Source of the DNA: Teretinema zuelzerae
Lineage (GTDB): Bacteria; Spirochaetota; Spirochaetia; Treponematales; Treponemataceae
DNA length: 64,000 nucleotides
Direction: 5' to 3'
Assembly: GCF_021021555.1 (NCBI RefSeq)
Contig: NZ_JAINWA010000003.1
Span: 1,426,001-1,490,000, forward strand
The notes under the pieces: model-generated
What the model was told of the DNA's origin: nothing
The model's input: only the letters and a program-made list of their open reading frames with translations
Databases searched by the model: none
Position numbers and translations under genes: made by a program
In this document: positions 60,372-64,000 of the stretch, piece after piece
Position numbering within the stretch: the stretch's first letter is position 1
Layout of the letters: every line of letters starts with the position of its first letter

Positions 60372-62921
60372 CTATATCGGCAGCCACTGAGCGTACAGGG
60401 GCTTGTCCGTCAAAACATTGACGGTGTCGAATATCCAGGTTTCCGTATATTGAAAGTCGTCGTACCAACCGTCGAAGACATATCCGGGATTCGATACGAC
60501 GACCGGAGCGACGGCAAACCCGTTCATCGGAACCAGCTGGCAGAGATCCGGCTGATATACCATATCGATATAGAAAGAAACAATGTTGCCCCAAGAAACA
60601 GTACTGTACTGACCCGCGATATCGGAAATATTGTTCGCGAAATACCGTAAAACGGGAGTTCTGTCCTCGGTCACGACTCCGTTGATCGATACTGAGGGAA
60701 GCGTCTGCGCGTCGTACAGGCCGCCGGCCGTCTGATATGCGTAATTTTCGTTTACGCAGAAATCGCTGAGGTCCGACTGGAAATCTACCGGCGAAAGGGA
60801 GTATATCGCTCCGCCGAGAGTAGCCCGATTGCCCAAAATCTGAGTATTCGGCCCTGAAAGCGACAGAGACGACGAAGCGTCTACATACACGCCACCCCCG
60901 TTTCCCAGGGTTTCGCAACTCGATATCGACGAATCCACGATTTTGACGCGGCCGCCGCCCACAATGCGGATGGCAAGCCCGTCGACGATATTCGAACCGG
61001 AAAGCAAAGATTGGATCGAGGAATTATTCCGCAACGAACAGGACGCCCCGTTTTCGACCAGTAAATACGGATAGGCCATATCGATCTGGTCCGACCACAT
61101 CGATATGGATGAAAGGGTTAAATCCGCTCCTGCGCCGCTCACCCTGATGGTCGAATCCGCGAAGCCCGTGCTGGACCGACGCAGTTCGGTAGCATATGTC
61201 GACCAGAGCGCAACCCGGCCGTTGACGATCAAGGGCGCGGAAAGAGACAACATAGTCATTCCGATGCTGATAAAGGACGGAGTTTCTACGGAAGCGGCGA
61301 TCGCGTCGGCGAGATACGCTTCTTCATAGATATTATAGACGCGGGCGACCTTCGGAAAAGCAAAGGCGGCGGTGTTCGTCGCGTCGCAAAGCGTTTCCAG
61401 CAGAGCCAGGGCGTTAACCGTTGCGACGGCGCCGGGGTCGAGAGCGACGGCCCCTCCCGCCGATGAAGAGCTGTTTCCGGAAAACGAAATCGACGGGAGT
61501 TCGGAAAGCTCAAGAATTGCGCCCGAACTCAGCCATATTCCGCCCCCGGAAGACGATGAACAGTTCCTGACGGAACCCGATTCAAGATAGACCAGGCCCG
61601 CATTCGCGGAAACTCCGCCTCCATAGGATTCAATAGAAGAACAGTTTGTAATATCTCCGCCGAGCATTTTTACAACCGCGGAAGAGTCCATAACATTAAT
61701 TCCGCCCACATTTCCCTGGTTGCCGGTGATTACGGATCCGGGACGAAGTTCGAGAACGCCGTAATTTATTGAAACGAGGCCGTTCATTGCTGAATAGACA
61801 ACCCCGCCGGACTCTGCGGCAACCTCCACATTCTCCAAGGCGACGGTTATCGGAGAGATTTGATTCCCCACGACAAAAAGAGATGTCTCCATATTCATTC
61901 CCAGGGAGATTTTCTCCGTGCCGGTCAGGCCGGACACGACCATCGGAGACATCAGGTATACCGTATTGCCGAGAACAATGGAATCAAGAAGAATAATGCG
62001 GGCAGGGCGGGCCTGAGTCGCGAGAGGATTGTCGCGCGCGTAGGTAACCGCGGTCTCGAATAAAACGGGAGCGTTCGGCAATACCCCGGAAGAAGCTTCC
62101 CCGCCGTTGGACGACACATAGTAGCGCACGGCGGATGAATACAGCTGTTCTGTATTATACGAGATCGGCGCACCCGAGACAGTGCCGGAAACGCACCCGT
62201 CGTAAATCTCCACGAGAGCGTCGTCGCCGAGGGCGATCCGGCTGCCCAAGCCCGCGACGTACGCTGAAACGGACAGAAGGTAGGTGCCGGACGGGATATT
62301 TCCCCAATTTAAGCTGAACGATCCCGATATCGAGTCCCAGGTCCACGGCTCGGAGCCCTGAACCCACGGATAGGGCTCAAGACCGCCGGAAACAACGCGA
62401 TATAAATCGGGAGAAACAGAGGAGAGCCCGCCGGGATCGGAAAACGTTATATCAAGGATCAGAGATCCGGTTTGTCCGGCCGTTCTGATTCTGTTCACGG
62501 AAACCGACAGATTATTCGTTCCGGGGAGCGGAGTTAAAGAAGCGTATCCCGAGGCAGTCGCCAAGGTTCCGGAATACAGGACGACCGAGAAGGTGTACGG
62601 AACCATCGGTTCAAGATCGGCGAACTCCATAACCGAGCCCGGGATCGCTTCCTGCACTGAGACTACAGCGCCGAGGGAGTCGCGGACAGTCGCTTCGAGC
62701 GTGGTCCACGAGACTGCCGAAAGCGCCGGAGGCCTCAAAACACGGACGGCAGACGACGGAGATTCTCCGCCCGATGCCGAATCCGCCAGCGCGATTTTAA
62801 CGACAGCCCTGCCGGCTGCGGGAACGACTGCCGATTCGAGATAGGCGCCGAAGCAGGACGAGAAAACCAGCGCGGCGGCAGCCAATGCGGATATGAATAA
62901 CGCGTTCATCGTTTTTTTCAT
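60372..62921 (-). CDS. Surface lipoprotein with beta-helix and C-terminal InlB-like repeat
   Basis: An 849-residue lipoprotein (lipobox FSSC, Cys23). The N-terminal ~240 residues are paralogous to the beginning of the lipoprotein at 55370-58177 (both with the RTxGxTGSxxxxI strand and an EIYDG/KIYDD turn). The middle is a beta-helix with GGGVSANAG- and SGNSSSS-type turns. The C-terminus carries an InlB B-repeat-like segment (GYVFDGWYDD to LYAQWLPI). GAGGAG precedes the ATG at 62921; the gene lies 35 bases after the previous stop and 82 bases before the next start. Confidence 0.7.
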   Translation of the reverse strand: MKKTMNALFISALAAAALVFSSCFGAYLESAVVPAAGRAVVKIALADSASGGESPSSAVRVLRPPALSAVSWTTLEATVRDSLGAVVSVQEAIPGSVMEFADLEPMVPYTFSVVLYSGTLATASGYASLTPLPGTNNLSVSVNRIRTAGQTGSLILDITFSDPGGLSSVSPDLYRVVSGGLEPYPWVQGSEPWTWDSISGSFSLNWGNIPSGTYLLSVSAYVAGLGSRIALGDDALVEIYDGCVSGTVSGAPISYNTEQLYSSAVRYYVSSNGGEASSGVLPNAPVLFETAVTYARDNPLATQARPARIILLDSIVLGNTVYLMSPMVVSGLTGTEKISLGMNMETSLFVVGNQISPITVALENVEVAAESGGVVYSAMNGLVSINYGVLELRPGSVITGNQGNVGGINVMDSSAVVKMLGGDITNCSSIESYGGGVSANAGLVYLESGSVRNCSSSSGGGIWLSSGAILELSELPSISFSGNSSSSAGGAVALDPGAVATVNALALLETLCDATNTAAFAFPKVARVYNIYEEAYLADAIAASVETPSFISIGMTMLSLSAPLIVNGRVALWSTYATELRRSSTGFADSTIRVSGAGADLTLSSISMWSDQIDMAYPYLLVENGASCSLRNNSSIQSLLSGSNIVDGLAIRIVGGGRVKIVDSSISSCETLGNGGGVYVDASSSLSLSGPNTQILGNRATLGGAIYSLSPVDFQSDLSDFCVNENYAYQTAGGLYDAQTLPSVSINGVVTEDRTPVLRYFANNISDIAGQYSTVSWGNIVSFYIDMVYQPDLCQLVPMNGFAVAPVVVSNPGYVFDGWYDDFQYTETWIFDTVNVLTDKPLYAQWLPI

Positions 62922-62956
62922 TTTTCACTCCTCCTCAGGTCACGCGGACCCGGGTT

Positions 62957-64000
62957 CTACGGCAACAGAGTAAAGGGCAACACGCCAACGGACGCCTCGC
63001 TAGAGGAATTTACGGCGGTCAGGATGATTTCGTTTACGCCGCTATTCAAAAGTCCGGGATAGGTCGCCAGGGAGAGCACGCAGGTTTGGGTTGTTCCGAT
63101 TACCGTTCCGTTCAACGTCCACAGCCAGCTCGTAAATCCGGCCGGACCGGCGAGGGTGGTAGGAGCGGTAACGGAAATCTCGCTCGGACCGGTAATGGTC
63201 AGCACGGCAGGATCGATCTCGCTTACAGAAAAGGCGATAGATACCGGTTCGACCGGGACGGCGGTCCACACAGCCCACAAGGCGATGTCGACTCCCGGCG
63301 CGCCTGTATATACAGACTTATATGTTGCGTCCGCAGGATACGCGGCAATTCCGGCCGCGGCGTTCGCGGCGGTCGTAGCCCATCCGGCAAACAGGAAGCC
63401 GTCTTTCATATATGCGGTATCCGTAACCGGATCGATAGGATAGATAAGCAGGGTTTCTCCCTGAACCGGAACGCTCAGATGATAAAAAGCCGAGGAAGAC
63501 CCGGCCTCCGGATAACAAAGGAAGGACGAGACGAATCCGGCTTGAGAAGCGTCCACCGAAACGGCAAGATCCCCGCTAACAGAAGAGACTTCAGGGCTCA
63601 TCCAGATGCTGGAGCCGGCAAGATAGTCGTCAGTCCAGGAGCTGAGCGTTTCGAGAGAAAGATCGGCAGGCCACAGACCCGAGGCATCGATCAGAAGGGT
63701 GACGTTATAGGTTTCAGCGTCCACAGGAATCCAGAATTCGCCCGGGGCGATTTTTTGATAGACGGAAAGAAGGAGGGAGCCGTCCGTCCCGACTACGCCA
63801 AACCCCGCTCCGCCCGTCAAATCGCCTTCCGGCGCCGTTGTCGGCGAAACATCGACGATGACCTTCTTACCGATGTACGCCGACGCGCCGGCGAGGGTAA
63901 TCCGCGCCGAAGCTGTCGGGTCGACAGGATCCACAGGGTCGACAGGATCCACAGGGTCGACAGGATCTACAGCCGGAACCTGCGTTGCATCCAGGCGGAA
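62957..64000 (-). CDS. Surface lipoprotein-type protein, N-terminus beyond window
   Basis: The C-terminal 347 codons of a larger protein; the frame is open to the window's right edge. It starts here with a VDP repeat linker coded by three 18-base tandem repeats, then the shared module (AYIGKKVIVDV, nt about 63660-63910), an InlB-like segment (DGFLFAGW, ALWAVW), and a final Ig-like domain (SWLWTLNGTVIGTTQT) matching the end of the lipoprotein at 58187-60289. Being first in this operon as seen, with the same domains, it is probably also a lipoprotein, though its N-terminus is not visible. Confidence 0.6.
   Translation of the reverse strand, partial: FRLDATQVPAVDPVDPVDPVDPVDPVDPTASARITLAGASAYIGKKVIVDVSPTTAPEGDLTGGAGFGVVGTDGSLLLSVYQKIAPGEFWIPVDAETYNVTLLIDASGLWPADLSLETLSSWTDDYLAGSSIWMSPEVSSVSGDLAVSVDASQAGFVSSFLCYPEAGSSSAFYHLSVPVQGETLLIYPIDPVTDTAYMKDGFLFAGWATTAANAAAGIAAYPADATYKSVYTGAPGVDIALWAVWTAVPVEPVSIAFSVSEIDPAVLTITGPSEISVTAPTTLAGPAGFTSWLWTLNGTVIGTTQTCVLSLATYPGLLNSGVNEIILTAVNSSSEASVGVLPFTLLP
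63921..63974 (+). repeat. Three 18-base tandem repeats coding a Val-Asp-Pro linker
   Basis: Two exact copies of TCGACAGGATCCACAGGG and a third with three changes (63921-63938, 63939-63956, 63957-63974). On the coding strand each unit gives two VDP triplets, a linker that could expand or contract by slippage in steps of six residues without shifting the frame. Confidence 0.85.

Noticed and set aside
63921-63974. Short tandem repeats as a possible CRISPR
   Set aside because: Contiguous with no spacers and lying in a reading frame; no CRISPR array or cas gene seen in the window.

Overview
The window is about 58% GC, with short AT-rich intergenic gaps and long divergent or convergent operons. 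The gene set is most like a spirochaete, probably a Treponema/Spirochaeta relative: a stand-alone chemotaxis deamidase cheD, many predicted lipoproteins, outer-membrane proteins ending in Phe, paired sugar-binding lipoproteins with LysM/Hsp70-like, SLT and FtsK envelope genes, and a large RACo-like ASKHA protein. There is no rRNA, so the assignment is inference from gene content.

Region 1 (1-7113) is a divergent locus that looks built for beta-glucan uptake. Leftward: a CBM-like lipoprotein, a solute-binding protein and a MalG-type permease cut by the left edge. Rightward: a CBM4/9-like lipoprotein, an outer-membrane barrel and a GH16 beta-glucanase lipoprotein. The 410-base divergent promoter region carries copies of one CG-centred palindromic operator over both promoters, suggesting one LacI-type regulator for the whole locus. 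Region 2 (7194-9862) is a FabF-type ketosynthase overlapping a FabK/PfaD/nitronate-monooxygenase flavoprotein. Region 3 (9863-12956) is decayed accessory DNA: a diguanylate cyclase gene with a nonsense codon and a frameshift, flanked by a direct repeat and hairpins; an initiator tRNA-fMet whose 3' end and terminator are duplicated; and a candidate small RNA with anti-Shine-Dalgarno loops.

Region 4 (12957-17498) holds an OmpA-like protein and a prs / FGGY-kinase / HAD operon. Region 5 (17550-28973, leftward) is a sugar-sensing and uptake block: PrsW-like protease, RACo-like ferredoxin-ASKHA protein, membrane-anchored sugar sensor, LytS-type kinase, AraC-type response regulator, sugar-binding lipoprotein, then a three-gene xylose/multiple-sugar-type ABC importer. 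Region 6 (28994-43661) is mostly single housekeeping or signalling genes: aroK, an EAL response regulator, pfkA, a DUF4015-type hydrolase, a PAP2 phosphatase, galU, mnmE, a hybrid kinase, a cation symporter and cheD. Many of these have a -10 box only 6-10 bases before the ATG and no Shine-Dalgarno, implying leaderless mRNAs. Region 7 (43667-50432, leftward) is an envelope operon: LysM fusion, SLT transglycosylase lipoprotein, uppP and ftsK. Region 8 (50544-55115) has a TPR protein with a possible Mrr-like end, facing tex-rsmG.

Region 9 (55370-64000, leftward, cut by the right edge) is an operon of four large repetitive surface lipoproteins (the fourth lacks its N-terminus here) that share an unrecognised ~100-residue module, with beta-helix, Ig-like and InlB-like repeats. 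A strong terminator and a perfect 32-base palindrome lie downstream of it.
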